Assembly (NCBI GenBank): GCA_947372405.1
Contig: CANBTO010000313.1
Coordinates: 1-6,253 of the forward strand
Direction of reading: 5' to 3'
Length of the DNA: 6,253 bases
Origin: Verrucomicrobiaceae bacterium
Lineage (GTDB): Bacteria; Verrucomicrobiota; Verrucomicrobiae; Verrucomicrobiales; Akkermansiaceae
Part shown: positions 5,748 through 6,253 of the stretch, in pieces
Layout of the letters: each line of letters starts with the position of its first letter
How positions within the stretch are numbered: position 1 is the first letter of the stretch
Translations under genes and position numbers: made by a program
The notes under the pieces: model-generated
Told to the model about the DNA's origin: nothing
Seen by the model: only the letters and a program-made list of their open reading frames with translations
Database searches by the model: none

Positions 5748-6253
5748 TCACAGATCCTTGGGCGGAATTTCGTCACGGGCGGGAGGCTCCTCACCGACAG
5801 GTGGATGCTCAGCGACGTGCGGTTCGTCACCGGCGGGTGGGTGCTCGACATGCCAGCCGTCATCGTCTCCGTCGTCATGGTGCGAATCATGCCAGTCGTC
5901 ATGGCCCGAGTCGTCATGGTGCGGGTCATGATGCGCATCATGATGCTCGTCTTCCTGCCACGCCTTGGCTTCTTCGGCGTCGGTCGCTTTCATACGTTCC
6001 GCGCGCAGGCGCAGGCGCTCCCGATTTTCCCGAGCTTCCTCCTCTTCCTTGGCGCGGGCTTTCTTGCGGTCGAAGTAGGCCAGCCAGATGCAGATTTCAT
6101 AAAGGATGATCATGGGCGCGGCCATGATGCACATTGTGGGAATATCTGGCGTCGGGGTAAGAATGGCGGCGGCGATGAAGATTGCGACGATGGCGTAGCG
6201 GCGGGTGTTAGACATCGTCTCGTAGCTGAGAAGTCCCAATTTTACGAAGACCA
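5748..6253 (-). CDS. tatC: Sec-independent protein translocase TatC, C-terminal part with a His/Asp-rich tail
   Basis: The 167 visible residues are the C-terminal end of TatC, the multi-spanning membrane receptor of the twin-arginine translocase that recognises RR signal peptides of folded cargo. The gene enters from the right edge. VFVKLGLLS, the RRYAIVAIFIAAAILTPTPD segment (fifth membrane helix and following loop) and APMIILYEICIWLAYF (sixth helix) match the family closely. TatC normally ends shortly after this with a short cytoplasmic tail. Here a charged helix follows (DRKKARAKEEEEARENRERL), then about 65 residues made mostly of His, Asp, Glu, Pro and Trp: HHDAHHDPHHDD, HDDWHDSHHDDGDDDGW, and two related units, EHPPAGDEP and EHPPVGEEP. 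The tail should lie in the cytoplasm and could bind metal ions, but no function is shown. The start codon and the RR-binding region are outside the window. Confidence 0.93.
   Translation of the reverse strand, partial: VFVKLGLLSYETMSNTRRYAIVAIFIAAAILTPTPDIPTMCIMAAPMIILYEICIWLAYFDRKKARAKEEEEARENRERLRLRAERMKATDAEEAKAWQEDEHHDAHHDPHHDDSGHDDWHDSHHDDGDDDGWHVEHPPAGDEPHVAEHPPVGEEPPARDEIPPKDL
5926..5943. repeat. 18-base perfect palindrome inside the tatC tail
   Basis: TCATGATGCGCATCATGA reads the same on both strands and encodes part of HHDAHHD. It sits in a stretch of repeated CAT/GAC-type codons (5870-5950) where GTCGTCATGG also recurs three times. The simplest cause is expansion of His/Asp codons, but the perfect symmetry is longer than most chance palindromes. 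Confidence 0.6.

Noticed and set aside
4871..5941. Longer 356-residue form of the two-transmembrane protein starting at 5941
   Set aside because: The extra 74 residues read through the tatC tail and begin with Met/Thr/Arg low-complexity sequence. ATG 5719 sits just after the tatC stop and directly before the membrane segment.
5732..6109. Plus-strand open frame of 125 codons opposite the tatC tail
   Set aside because: It is the complement of a low-complexity His/Asp region, has an Arg/His-rich product without similarity to any family I know, and TatC on the other strand is certain.
1..6253. Recurring GTTAG/GTTAGAA words on both strands
   Set aside because: GTTAG occurs about as often as base composition predicts. 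GTTAGAA seems slightly frequent, but the copies fall in different codon frames with no shared position or spacing.

Overview
The window reads as GC-rich bacterial chromosome with tightly packed genes. The protein styles fit a member of the Verrucomicrobiota, perhaps a Luteolibacter-like lineage: a 383-residue DNA polymerase III delta subunit, exported ClpP-like and trypsin-like proteases with coiled coils, and little use of Shine-Dalgarno sites. That placement rests on family resemblance only and is tentative. No rRNA, tRNA, CRISPR array, insertion sequence or convincing terminator was seen.

Left edge (1-1694): the N-terminal half of a short-chain dehydrogenase/reductase runs off the left edge on the minus strand. 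A 125-bp spacer separates it from a divergent, complete holA on the plus strand (clamp-loader delta subunit).

Middle (1695-3615, plus strand): this stretch looks like a patchwork of partial or decayed genes behind holA. First comes a membrane-anchored zinc-ribbon protein whose C-terminus is the N-terminal lobe of an RNA 2'-phosphotransferase (KptA/Tpt1) and stops before the catalytic lobe. Next is a UPF0175 antitoxin-like gene with no stop codon at the usual place and no toxin partner. Then comes a single-domain TauE/SafE permease, which looks intact. Last is an exported trypsin-like protease that starts at CTG, needs at least one frame change to join its signal peptide to its catalytic triad, probably needs a second one, and is cut off where it meets the next gene.

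Right (3600-6253, minus strand): three genes run in one direction with 28-bp and 44-bp gaps, in the order tatC, a two-transmembrane protein of unknown function, and an exported coiled-coil ClpP-like protein. The TatC carries an unusual tail of about 65 residues rich in His, Asp, Glu and Pro. The set looks like an operon, and all three products belong at or beyond the inner membrane. A link between Tat export and envelope quality control is possible but is inference only.
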